From Candidatus Zixiibacteriota bacterium (GTDB lineage: Bacteria; Zixibacteria; MSB-5A5; GN15; JAAZOE01): 64,000 bases of DNA. Position numbers and translations under genes: made by a program. Under the pieces are notes generated by a model. It worked only from the letters and a program-made list of their open reading frames with translations, did no database searches and was not told the origin of the DNA. Of the stretch, positions 49,714-59,121 are shown one piece after another. The stretch is taken from NCBI GenBank assembly GCA_023138975.1, contig JAGLON010000017.1:62001-126000 (forward strand), read 5' to 3'. Each line of letters begins with the position of its first letter. The first letter of the stretch is position 1.

Positions 49714-50169
49714 TGTCCTTCAAGGACTGTCTATAATTTTCTATACAATAATAAAGGCTTTTCAGTAGCCCTATAATGATGTATCGACTAAAGCAGATAA
49801 TTGTTCAATCCATTCGGAGGGAATACCTTAAACTGTTTTTCTTATCACCCAATTTCGATTCCGGCAAACAGCTTAAAAAAGTATGGGAGAATCTCCATAC
49901 TTATCGGAAAATCAGCATTAAATCCTCTGAAATTTATCCGTTTTCACCCTAAAACATCGTAACCATTTAGGATAATTACAAGCCAATAACAAACAGCACA
50001 ATTTCGAAACTGCTCCATAACCAGTTACTGTTCAATATATTACTGTACCAGGGAAGCCCTGTTTCAATTAGAAACACAATGACATAATATCATAGACCAC
50101 GGATACAGACCATTCCGGCACAGTTATTGTATCAAACGGTGTATAACTATCTTTGAAGGAATTGTAATT

Positions 50170-50532
50170 ATGAAGTGGAAATGTAGAAAAGAAGATGGAT
50201 TTACACTTCTGGAAGTAATGACATCAATGTTTATCATGTCATTCTCCATGCTTATATTATTGCATCTGGCTATGATAGCAGTCGATGGAAACACTTGGGC
50301 TTCCGGAACAACGTCCAGCACTCAGCTTCTTCAAGAAAAACTTGAAGATTTGAGATCTCAGGCTAATCCGGCTTCCGGCGCAGATACAGTCAACGATATT
50401 ATCAGAAACTGGACCGTATCCACCGTCGCGACTCATTTGCGCCAGGTTACACTTTCAGCAACCTGGTACTCTCCGGATTCAGTGGGTCAGACGTACACCA
50501 TTAACTCCTATATTAAAACGGATCTTCCATAG
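50170..50532 (+). CDS. PilV-like minor pilin
   Basis: EDGFTLLEVMTSMFIMSFSMLILLHLAM prepilin N-terminus. Confidence 0.8.
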   Translation: MKWKCRKEDGFTLLEVMTSMFIMSFSMLILLHLAMIAVDGNTWASGTTSSTQLLQEKLEDLRSQANPASGADTVNDIIRNWTVSTVATHLRQVTLSATWYSPDSVGQTYTINSYIKTDLP

Positions 50533-50545
50533 GAGGGATAATAAC

Positions 50546-51358
50546 ATGCTTAGAAAATTAAAATCTATAACCGGCATGACCATGGTAGAATTACTAATAA
50601 CGCTTCTACTAACCGGAATTATATCGGCGGCCATGTTTAAAGTCTACGTAAATCAGCATCACGCCTGGATACAGCAGGATAATGTTATCGAGATGCAGCA
50701 AAACGCCCGAGCTGCTATTGATGAGCTGACTCGACAGCTAAGAATGAGCGGTTATGACATTCCGTCCAGCCTGGATGCCTTTGATGCTTATAATACCAAT
50801 CCGGACACAATTATGATTTATTATAAAATCGCCAGTTGTGATGCCCCGATTGAACACAAAATGCCAAAACCTTCGGCAGAATTACGTTGTGACGGACACG
50901 ACATAAGCTGTTTTTATGACGGTCAATTTGCCTATATTTTTGATCCGGTGACCGAGGTAGGTGAGTTTTTTACCATTTCAAAAGTTCAGACCGCCGCCGG
51001 GCATATTCAACATAATACTGATCCGCTCTCACAATCATATCCATTAGGTTCCGAAGTCATGTCAGTAGAATTTGTGAAATTCTATATCGATAATAGCGAC
51101 ACCGCGCATCCAGCACTGATGGTACATTACCCTGGTATGACTCCGCAGGTATATGCCGAAGATATTGACGATTTGCAGTTCACCTACACTTTGAAAAACG
51201 GTGTTACTGTTGACACCCCGGTACTTAAAGATGATGTACGTCAAATCAGCATTACATTACGAGCTCGAACTCCCAACCCCGATAACGAACTATTGAATAA
51301 TCCATACCGGTATCGAACATACCAATCGAAGGTTTATTTACGGAATTTAGGAACTTAA
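50546..51358 (+). CDS. PilW-like minor pilin (copy 1)
   Basis: GMTMVELLITLLLTGIISAAMFKVYVNQHHAWIQQDNVIEMQQNARAAIDELTRQLRMSGY. Confidence 0.85.
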   Translation: MLRKLKSITGMTMVELLITLLLTGIISAAMFKVYVNQHHAWIQQDNVIEMQQNARAAIDELTRQLRMSGYDIPSSLDAFDAYNTNPDTIMIYYKIASCDAPIEHKMPKPSAELRCDGHDISCFYDGQFAYIFDPVTEVGEFFTISKVQTAAGHIQHNTDPLSQSYPLGSEVMSVEFVKFYIDNSDTAHPALMVHYPGMTPQVYAEDIDDLQFTYTLKNGVTVDTPVLKDDVRQISITLRARTPNPDNELLNNPYRYRTYQSKVYLRNLGT

Positions 51359-51388
51359 TAATAGTGGGGGCGGACACTTTTTGGAGGG

Positions 51389-52207
51389 ATGACAAATAAG
51401 ATGTTTAGCAAAATAAAATCAACGGCCGGCATGACTATGGTAGAACTCTTAATTGCGCTTCTTTTGACCGGAATTATATCGGCGGCTATGTTTAAAATAT
51501 ACATAAATCAGCATCAAGCATGGATCCAGCAAGGGAATGTCATTGAGATGCAGCAAAATGCTCGAGCGGCTATGGATGAACTAAGCAGACAATTACGGAT
51601 GGCCGGATATGGCATACCGCCAAGCCTTCAGCCATTCCAGGCTTACAACGGAGACCCGGACAGTATTATGATTCAGTATCGGGGAAACGACAATGTTGCC
51701 ACATTGGCAGCCGCTTCCGTACCCAGCGGATCGATTGATCTAACCGGCTCCGATCTGAGCCACTATTGCTCCAGTCAGGAAATGTATATTTTTAATCCGG
51801 TCACAGAGACAGGAGAATACTTTATTGCATCAAGCGTAGATTCAGCATCTCAAAAGATACTCCATTCCGCGCCATTATCCGCCGCGTACCCAGCCGGTTC
51901 ACAAGTAATGGAGGTTGCTCGAATTCTCTATAGACTGGATAAATCGGACTCAGCACACCCGATGCTCACCGTCCGGTTCGGAAACGGTTCAGCAAATGAT
52001 TATGCAGAAGATATTAGCGATCTCCAGATGAACTACAAGCTGAAAAACGGTGTAGTTGTCGATGAACCAGTTTTGATTGGAGATGTCCGTCAAATAGCTA
52101 TTACGCTGACAGCACGATCGTCAACCGTAGACCCCGATATTAACGGTGGTCAGTATCGTAGCCGTGTTCTTCATTCGCGCGTTTACATGCGCAATAGTGG
52201 AACATAA
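51389..52207 (+). CDS. PilW-like minor pilin (copy 2)
   Basis: GMTMVELLIALLLTGIISAAMFKIYINQHQAWIQQGNVIEMQQNARAAMDELSRQLRMAGY. Confidence 0.85.
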   Translation: MTNKMFSKIKSTAGMTMVELLIALLLTGIISAAMFKIYINQHQAWIQQGNVIEMQQNARAAMDELSRQLRMAGYGIPPSLQPFQAYNGDPDSIMIQYRGNDNVATLAAASVPSGSIDLTGSDLSHYCSSQEMYIFNPVTETGEYFIASSVDSASQKILHSAPLSAAYPAGSQVMEVARILYRLDKSDSAHPMLTVRFGNGSANDYAEDISDLQMNYKLKNGVVVDEPVLIGDVRQIAITLTARSSTVDPDINGGQYRSRVLHSRVYMRNSGT

Positions 52208-52209
52208 TA

Positions 52210-53916
52210 GTGAAACGGAGAAAGAAAATGATTAGCCAAAGACTCACAAGCCAACGAGGAATGGCACTATTCATCGCCCTGATGCTGACCTTGATGATTT
52301 CAATAATCGGTATTGGAATCATAAAGACTTCTAACGATGAAGTAACGATTGCTGGAAATGAGCTTCAGGAAATGGTCGCCTTTTATACTGCTGAAGCCGG
52401 TTTGGAGAAAGCGGCTGCGGCTTTGCAGACCTATTATGAAGTACACGGCCTGTCTCCCAGTACTATGCCGGCCGGAACTGAAAGTCTCGCCTCGGCAACA
52501 ATAGCATATGTAACGAATGACATGGGTCCTTATGCCACGAAAAAATTGACGGAGGGCGCTTTTACCGGTTTAAATGCATCGGTGAAAACATACTCTATTC
52601 AATCAATCGGCACTTCCTTGATTGACGGCAGTCAGGTATCTCTTACTCAGGAATTCGATTGCGCGCTGGTGCCGATTTTCCAGTGGGCAGTATTTTATAA
52701 GGATGAACTATGGGTCGAGCCAGTATATGATATGAACCTTGACGGCCGTGTTCATTCAAATGGAAATATGTACGTTCGTTCTGCATCGGCCGGTGCGACA
52801 ATGCTTTTTGAAGATCGTGTTACTTGCGGTGGCGATCTTATTAACGGATTTCCCTGGGCTGGCTCAAAAGGACCGGTTCAGTTTACTGATAAAGATGGAA
52901 ACCATATCGACCAAAAACAGGATGGAAATTGGATTGATGCGGCTTACGCTAATAAGTATCAAAGCTATGATACATGGTTTGAAGCCTCCACCGCATTATG
53001 GGGCGGAATGGTCCGAGACCAGTCCTTCGGAGAGAAACCTTTGAACCTTCCTCTTTCAGGATCTGGTGATGCGCACAAACTAATCGAAAGGGCTGATGGT
53101 GGTAATGTTGATTCCTATGAAAATAAGGCTGACCTAAAGATTCTTGACGGTGTGCCTTACTCATGGAACGGCAGTGCCTGGATTGACATCGCTGCTTCCC
53201 TCCCAGCCGGCACTATAAAGCAGGATGCCAGCGTTGAATTCTATGATCATAAAGAGAAAAAGCAAGTCCGAAATACTCAGATTGACGTTGGATTGCTATC
53301 GACCAGTGCGTATTTCCCGAACAATGGAATAATCTATGTTTCCGATCAGCTGAGCGGCAGCTATATAAATGGCACAACTCTGGTAAATGGTGATGATTTA
53401 AACGGTAAACCGATGACAGTAGCCTGTGAAAATCCGGTATATATCCAGGGTGACTTTAATACTCAGGATAAACAACCCGCGGCAGTTATGACCGATGCTA
53501 TGTATTTCCTTTCAAACAATTGGAATTATGCCAACTCAACCGAATTTTCGAGCCTAAGCTCGCGCATTCCTACCGCGACTGAAGCTAATGTTAGTTTTAT
53601 AACTGGTGATGTCGCTCCTGATATAGCCGCCAGCAACCACCAGGGTGGACTTGAGAATCTGCCGCGTTTTCTGGAGGACTGGAGAGGTAAAGAATTAAAA
53701 ATACGAGGTTCAATGATTCAGATGTGGCGATCTCAACAGGCGATTGGAGATTATACATATGGGCAGTACTATACGGCACCCAGTCGAAATTGGGGTTTTG
53801 ACACCGATCTTTCTGATCCGTCTAAACTTCCTCCGGGAACACCCAGTGTCCGTGTCTTCCAAAGAATGGGATGGAAACAGGAATATGTAGGCATAGCAAC
53901 AAGCGAAAGTAATTAG
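52210..53916 (+). CDS. PilX-like pilus assembly protein (copy 1)
   Basis: QRGMALFIALMLTLMISIIGIGIIKTSNDEVTIAGNELQEMVAFYTAEAGLEKA. Confidence 0.8.
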   Translation: MKRRKKMISQRLTSQRGMALFIALMLTLMISIIGIGIIKTSNDEVTIAGNELQEMVAFYTAEAGLEKAAAALQTYYEVHGLSPSTMPAGTESLASATIAYVTNDMGPYATKKLTEGAFTGLNASVKTYSIQSIGTSLIDGSQVSLTQEFDCALVPIFQWAVFYKDELWVEPVYDMNLDGRVHSNGNMYVRSASAGATMLFEDRVTCGGDLINGFPWAGSKGPVQFTDKDGNHIDQKQDGNWIDAAYANKYQSYDTWFEASTALWGGMVRDQSFGEKPLNLPLSGSGDAHKLIERADGGNVDSYENKADLKILDGVPYSWNGSAWIDIAASLPAGTIKQDASVEFYDHKEKKQVRNTQIDVGLLSTSAYFPNNGIIYVSDQLSGSYINGTTLVNGDDLNGKPMTVACENPVYIQGDFNTQDKQPAAVMTDAMYFLSNNWNYANSTEFSSLSSRIPTATEANVSFITGDVAPDIAASNHQGGLENLPRFLEDWRGKELKIRGSMIQMWRSQQAIGDYTYGQYYTAPSRNWGFDTDLSDPSKLPPGTPSVRVFQRMGWKQEYVGIATSESN

Positions 53917-53960
53917 GGATTTTAATTTATGAAAATCAACTTTTTTTCAAAGGGGGCAGT

Positions 53961-55646
53961 ATGAATGCCCTGATACGCAATCAAAACGGCATGGCTTTAT
54001 TTATCGCCTTAATGCTGACTTTAATGTTGTCAATTATCGGTATTGGTATTATCACAACTTCAAATGATGAAATTACAATCGCCGGTAACGAACTAAATGA
54101 GATGACGGCCTTTTACGCCGCCGAGGCCGGTCTTGAAAAAGCATCGGCCGTAATTCAAACTCATTTTGAGACAACCAACCTGGCTCCTACAACTCTCCCC
54201 TCCGGCACAGAATCACTGTCGGATGCGACGGTATCGTATGCCAGTTCCGATGGCGGAGCGGCCGTAATGAGAAAACTAAGCACCGGGCCATTCATGGGTC
54301 TTAACGCCTTGGTTAAAACTTATACTATCACCTCAACAGGTGAGTCTCAGGTTGACAAAAGCAAAATAATTGTATCTCAAGACTTTGAGTGTGCTCTGGT
54401 TCCAATTTTCCAGTTTGCTGTCTTTTATCAGGAAATGCTTCAGGCATCTCCTGCTTATGGAATGACAATCGACGGCCGCGTACATGTCAACGGCGACATG
54501 TGGGTTCAGGGCTGGAGCGGCTTGACCTTTGGCGATAAAGTCACCTGTGCCGGCGATATTCATCACGGATTGCAAAACGGTGCTGAGGCCGGAGCTCCCG
54601 GAGGCGTTTACTTCCAGGACGGTGACGGCAATTCGGTCAATATGAACAGCGGAGGAAACTGGTTAGATGCCAGCGACTCTGATTGGTACACTGACGCTAC
54701 TGCGCGCTGGGATGGAAACGTTCGGGACAAGGCCTTTGGACAGGGCGAGGTAAATATGCCGATCGGCGGTTCCGGTTCCCCTCATAAGATTGTTGAACGG
54801 GACAACGGCGGTGCGAACCCGGACTCTTATGAAAATAAAGCCACGTTGAAAATTATCGACGGTGTCGCTTGGCATTTTAGTGGCGGTGCATGGTCCGATG
54901 TCACTGCTAATCTTACAGCCGCTGGTGCTATGACATATAATTCCACCACAGAATTTACCGACGGTCATGAGGCAAAGACAGTCTTGGCTACTGAAATAGA
55001 TATGGCTGCCTTAGACGCCAGCTCATATGCCCCGCCTAACGGGGTTATTTACGTTTCCGACCATCGGGCGGTAACTTCAAGTGAAATGAACGGTACTGTG
55101 TTGACTAACGGCGCCGATATCGGATCGCCGCTGACATTAGTGTCTGAAAACCCGACTTATGTCGAGGGTGATTTCAATAATGTTGATAAACAGCCTGCTG
55201 CCATTATCTCCGATGCCTGTACTTTTTTATCAAATGAATGGGCATCTACTAACAAAGCTAAATCTCATTTAAACTATAATTATCGCTCTGTATCATCTGC
55301 TGCCGAGGTCAATGTTTCGATTATTACAGGTGATTTGACACCGACCTCAAGTAACTATGGAGGCGGCCTTGAAAACCTCCCTCGTTTCTTAGAACACTGG
55401 AGCGGAAAAGAGTTTAAATTCCGAGGCTCTATGATCTGTCTGTGGAAGTCCACAACGGCTGATGGTACATACAAATATAAAGGAAGTCCCGGGTATTACT
55501 CGGCTCCATTCCGAAATTGGGGCTTCGACCATGACCTCGAAGACCCGACTAAACTTCCGCCGGAAACGCCTCAGGTTCAGTATTTCCAACGTATTGGCTG
55601 GAAACAGGACTACGTCGGTGTTTCAAGAAGCGATATGGGTCTATAA
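53961..55646 (+). CDS. PilX-like pilus assembly protein (copy 2)
   Basis: QNGMALFIALMLTLMLSIIGIGIITTSNDEITIAGNELNEMTAFYAAEAGLEKA. Confidence 0.8.
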   Translation: MNALIRNQNGMALFIALMLTLMLSIIGIGIITTSNDEITIAGNELNEMTAFYAAEAGLEKASAVIQTHFETTNLAPTTLPSGTESLSDATVSYASSDGGAAVMRKLSTGPFMGLNALVKTYTITSTGESQVDKSKIIVSQDFECALVPIFQFAVFYQEMLQASPAYGMTIDGRVHVNGDMWVQGWSGLTFGDKVTCAGDIHHGLQNGAEAGAPGGVYFQDGDGNSVNMNSGGNWLDASDSDWYTDATARWDGNVRDKAFGQGEVNMPIGGSGSPHKIVERDNGGANPDSYENKATLKIIDGVAWHFSGGAWSDVTANLTAAGAMTYNSTTEFTDGHEAKTVLATEIDMAALDASSYAPPNGVIYVSDHRAVTSSEMNGTVLTNGADIGSPLTLVSENPTYVEGDFNNVDKQPAAIISDACTFLSNEWASTNKAKSHLNYNYRSVSSAAEVNVSIITGDLTPTSSNYGGGLENLPRFLEHWSGKEFKFRGSMICLWKSTTADGTYKYKGSPGYYSAPFRNWGFDHDLEDPTKLPPETPQVQYFQRIGWKQDYVGVSRSDMGL

Positions 55647-55696
55647 GTTAATTAATGACAATATTTGTCGCAGCACCTTGTAAGAGATAATTCGAG

Positions 55697-55727
55697 CCGG
55701 GAATTGATTGCAATTCCCGGTTTTTTA
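55697..55727 (+). terminator. Intrinsic terminator after the minor pilin operon
   Basis: ccgggaattg-attg-caattcccggttttttat. Confidence 0.85.
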
Positions 55728-55775
55728 TTAAAGACAAAACTTGATTGCCAAAGGCAATCCCAATATCTTATCCGC

Positions 55776-56423
55776 ATGTGGTCTGACATTACTAAAATCC
55801 CTAATCTAATTTCCCTTGGCCGACTGGTACTTTTAATCCCCGCCGGATATTTTCTCGCACAACCGGAACCAAACGCCTCTTATTGGGCATTGCTGTTTTT
55901 AATTCTGGCGGCGGTTTCCGATATGTTAGACGGTTATGTCGCGAGGAAACTCAATCAACAAACCGAATTAGGCCTACTGCTCGACCCGCTCTCAGATAAA
56001 ATAATGGCCGGAGTTCTGGCCATACTGCTGATTATATATCGCGACTTTCCTCTCTGGCTGGCGGCAATTATTGTTGGCCGAGATATACTAATTGCTTTGG
56101 GCGGATTGCTCGTTAAAGACAAAGTAAAGAAAATCCCGGCCTCGAACCTTTCGGGAAAATACTGCTTTACTGCCACTGCGGTTTTGCTTCTCAGCTACGT
56201 TATCAAATTCCAGTTCGGCATAAACCTATTCGGCTTTCTGACTCTGGCCTTTGTTGCGCAATCATTATTCTTCTATGGCCGCACGTTTTATTATATCAAC
56301 AAAGACAAACCGGCGCCGGTCTTCGATGATAAACCGCAATACTATATCCCCCGCCGGGTTATTTGCTTTGTTGTCGAAGTTGTGTATTTTTATAAGCTGT
56401 TTATCTTCTTGGGTTGGCTGTAA
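55776..56423 (+). CDS. CDP-alcohol phosphatidyltransferase family protein
   Basis: IPNLISLGRL..., DMLDGYVARKLNQQTELGLLLDPLSDKI (DG..AR...G..LD...D); start 55776 preferred over 55665 because the earlier start overlaps the terminator. Confidence 0.9.
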   Translation: MWSDITKIPNLISLGRLVLLIPAGYFLAQPEPNASYWALLFLILAAVSDMLDGYVARKLNQQTELGLLLDPLSDKIMAGVLAILLIIYRDFPLWLAAIIVGRDILIALGGLLVKDKVKKIPASNLSGKYCFTATAVLLLSYVIKFQFGINLFGFLTLAFVAQSLFFYGRTFYYINKDKPAPVFDDKPQYYIPRRVICFVVEVVYFYKLFIFLGWL

Positions 56424-57713
56424 ATGAAACAGATGCGAATAAGAAATATTATTATTCCAGCCTGTATCTTTATTCTTTTTGCTGGAGTTTATATTTTTAT
56501 CGCCGTGTTCATGCCTCCCGACCGGGTCGTCTATTGCCCTAATCATGACTGCCACGGACACAATACTGAAATAATTGAGACTCCCCCGGAAAGCCACCCG
56601 TTACCAAATGAAAATTGGAGCTATTTCAAATGCCTCGACTGCAGAACTGTTTCAGCGGCTGATTTCAAAGTTGATAATCTCCTGACTCAACCGGTCTGGG
56701 ATATTAAACATTATCAGAGTATCGCCGAGAGAGGCTACGAAAAGCATGCCTGCGATCCCAACAAACACTGGCCCATCGGAGATATCTGCGGCAACGTCGG
56801 CTGGTTTCCCGCCTGGCCAGGGGTTGTTAAACTGTTATCGCTTAATAATACACGCATCGGAATGATGCTCCTGCCGTTCCTGATCACCTTTTTCGGAATC
56901 ATTGTCTTTTATAACGTCATACTCAAACTGGCCAAAGAATCGATTGCGATTTTATCAACGCTTGCATTAGTCTCAGCCCCGACGGCGTTTTATTTGCTAA
57001 CCGGCTTCCCTTATGCTTTTATTCTGCTCTGTTTCTCCGGCTACCTCTATTTTCTGTACAGTGAAAAACCAAAAGGACGACCTCTAATCCTCCCTGCTTT
57101 GGCGATTATTATATCACTCTCGTATCCAACCGGTTTCCTAACAGCCATTATCCCGCTGGTAATGCTGATTAATAATTATCGCAGACGTCTGATGATGCCC
57201 GGCATCGGAGAAATCTCTCAGGATTTCCTGTTTTATATCTTACCGTTCGCTGTGGGACCGCTGGCCCTTTCGCTTTATTACCTGTTTGCCTTCGATGACT
57301 TTTTCCTCTTCACTCATTTTCAGGATAAGTATGACCGCAACTGGGGCATCCCATTTATCGTAATGTGGAAATCACTGTTACAGACTCCAACCTGGGATAC
57401 CGGCCTGTTTATGCCTCCCCGGCTGGCGTATGAGAAGTTAGCGTTGGTTTATTACGGATTGATATTTGTGATTTTTCCGCCGTACCGCATCAAACCGGAA
57501 CTGCTCGCCTATGGGATTTTATTCTATCTGTTTTCACCGGCGACCGGCAATATCGTATCGGTTTATCGGCATTATATAATTTTGTTTCCGCTGGCGATGA
57601 TAATCGGAGCATCCCCTCGCCCACTGTGGCTGAAGATTATTTTTATCGCCGCCGGTTTGTTCTTGTCGCTATACTATTTCTACCCCTTCTTCCTGAATGG
57701 GTACTTGGTGTAA
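56424..57713 (+). CDS. Membrane glycosyltransferase, GT-C / PIG-V mannosyltransferase-like
   Basis: Polytopic; WDIKHYQSIAERGY...GWFPAWPGVVKLLSL; extracytoplasmic CPNHDC...CLDC zinc-ribbon-like loop. Confidence 0.65.
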   Translation: MKQMRIRNIIIPACIFILFAGVYIFIAVFMPPDRVVYCPNHDCHGHNTEIIETPPESHPLPNENWSYFKCLDCRTVSAADFKVDNLLTQPVWDIKHYQSIAERGYEKHACDPNKHWPIGDICGNVGWFPAWPGVVKLLSLNNTRIGMMLLPFLITFFGIIVFYNVILKLAKESIAILSTLALVSAPTAFYLLTGFPYAFILLCFSGYLYFLYSEKPKGRPLILPALAIIISLSYPTGFLTAIIPLVMLINNYRRRLMMPGIGEISQDFLFYILPFAVGPLALSLYYLFAFDDFFLFTHFQDKYDRNWGIPFIVMWKSLLQTPTWDTGLFMPPRLAYEKLALVYYGLIFVIFPPYRIKPELLAYGILFYLFSPATGNIVSVYRHYIILFPLAMIIGASPRPLWLKIIFIAAGLFLSLYYFYPFFLNGYLV

Positions 57714-57743
57714 ACATATAGATGTTTCGAGATCAATCAATCA

Positions 57744-58283
57744 TTACTTAATTATTGTTTTCTTATTACCACCAATAATGGATAGTTTGTTTAGTGGAAT
57801 TTCGAGATACCGTATCCATAAAATAAATCTGTGAATGGACAAATCAATCGAACTATAAACCGGCGCAATTTGAAGTCTTAGGGAAGGATCAATATTTCCC
57901 GGTCCTTTAACCTGAAGAAGAAGATAAACTGTTTGGGACTGCTCGTGGATTTGTAAATAATCCATTACATTTCCGTAAGATAAATCCTTAAGATATGCTG
58001 TAAGTATATGGGGTGAATCAAATACTATTGTGGATTCCCCATGCAATAGTTTATCTTTCTCCACTTCTTTTAATAATGCTTTATTATGTCTTATTGTAAG
58101 TTTAATATCACATTTTCTAATTTTTATTATTCTTTTTTTTGGGGTATGTATGTCAAACCGTACTACATACCCTTTTTTAGTCTTAAACTGATTAAGATAT
58201 TTAATTATTATGGGATATTCAAATATCCACAAAAGCGCCTTTTTCAACCCGCTTAATATTTGTAAAAATGGGGAGAAGTCCAT
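57744..58283 (-). CDS. Hypothetical protein
   Basis: 179-aa ORF, AT-rich, no recognised motif. Confidence 0.5.
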   Translation of the reverse strand: MDFSPFLQILSGLKKALLWIFEYPIIIKYLNQFKTKKGYVVRFDIHTPKKRIIKIRKCDIKLTIRHNKALLKEVEKDKLLHGESTIVFDSPHILTAYLKDLSYGNVMDYLQIHEQSQTVYLLLQVKGPGNIDPSLRLQIAPVYSSIDLSIHRFILWIRYLEIPLNKLSIIGGNKKTIIK

Positions 58284-58422
58284 TACTCTATTTCCGTTTT
58301 CTGTTGCATCCTACTTATATTCAGTGAACAATAAACGTCCACATCTGCTCCAGAAGCAATTTCACAACCAATATACTACAAATCCTGAAGACATCAATAT
58401 AATAAACACAGTCTCGCGCGTC

Positions 58423-58450
58423 ATTCCCGAGAGCGAAGCGAGTCGGGAAT
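58423..58450 (+). repeat. Dispersed-type palindrome 'CGTCATTCCCGAGAGCGAAGCGAGTCGGGAATCC'
   Basis: attcccga ... tcgggaat 8-bp perfect arms; resembles repeat palindromes common in many bacterial genomes. Confidence 0.6.
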
Positions 58451-58530
58451 CCAGAGCGGATTAAATCACAGTTGCTGTAGTCAGTTGGCATTGGCAGGTT
58501 CCTATGGGAACCTTCCCTACTAATATCAAT

Positions 58531-58570
58531 AGATTGCCACACCCCGACTTCGTCGAGGTTCGCAATGACG
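58531..58570 (-). repeat. Dispersed-type palindrome related to 'CGTCATTGCGA...GAAG...GTGGCAATCT'
   Basis: Minus strand CGTCATTGCGAACCTCGACGAAGTCGGGGTGTGGCAATCT. Confidence 0.6.
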
Positions 58571-58622
58571 GAGCTTGGTATTACAGAGAGTGAAGCCATT
58601 TCGAAAATATCAATTAGGGTAA

Positions 58623-58652
58623 GGCCCGGTTCTGCAAACAAAACCGGGCCTG
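58623..58652. repeat. Inverted repeat / possible terminator
   Basis: aggcccggtt-ctgcaaac-aaaaccgggcct. Confidence 0.5.
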
Positions 58653-58793
58653 TGTAGGAGGGAGTAAAAAAACATGTTACCCTCAAAAGGGACTAACTCA
58701 TCCCTTGAGCTTCTTGAAACCATTTAGTGAGCACCTGCCATCGTGCAGTGCTTCCCTTAGGCATAGTCCCTATGTAGTTGGTAAGCCTGCCCA

Positions 58794-58819
58794 TATCCCA
58801 AGGCTGAAGCCTTGGGATA
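58794..58819. repeat. Perfect 11-bp-stem hairpin
   Basis: tatcccaaggc-tgaa-gccttgggata. Confidence 0.65.
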
Positions 58820-58927
58820 CCGAGTTATAAATAGTAACTTCCTTCAGGCAGGCGCAGCCGTGCCGTGCAAAACTCAATCTACTCTGACTCAGAGACGATT
58901 TGTCCGCACGACAGTCAAGAAGGGGGT

Positions 58928-59113
58928 TTATACCCCCTTAAACTTTTTAAAGACCATCTCCGCCGGGCAGAACCCGGTGAAGGCCGACTGAAGTAAGTTC
59001 AGGCCGACAAATCCGGTGAGTAAAAACCAGTACTGTGATACCAGTATCCCTAATGCCAGCGAACCCAGGATCATCACTCCGGCTAATACTCGAATCATTC
59101 TTTCTATAGACAT
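58928..59113 (-). CDS. DUF2892 (YgaP-like transmembrane) protein
   Basis: [22 protein letters not shown]...[26 protein letters not shown]-type sequence. Confidence 0.85.
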   Translation of the reverse strand: [61 protein letters not shown]

Positions 59114-59121
59114 TTTATCTC

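Noticed and set aside
58321-58686. 121-aa minus-strand ORF
   Set aside because: Its translation (SSVIANLDEVGVWQSID, SGFPTRFALGNDAR) is simply the reading of two intergenic palindromic repeats; spurious ORF.
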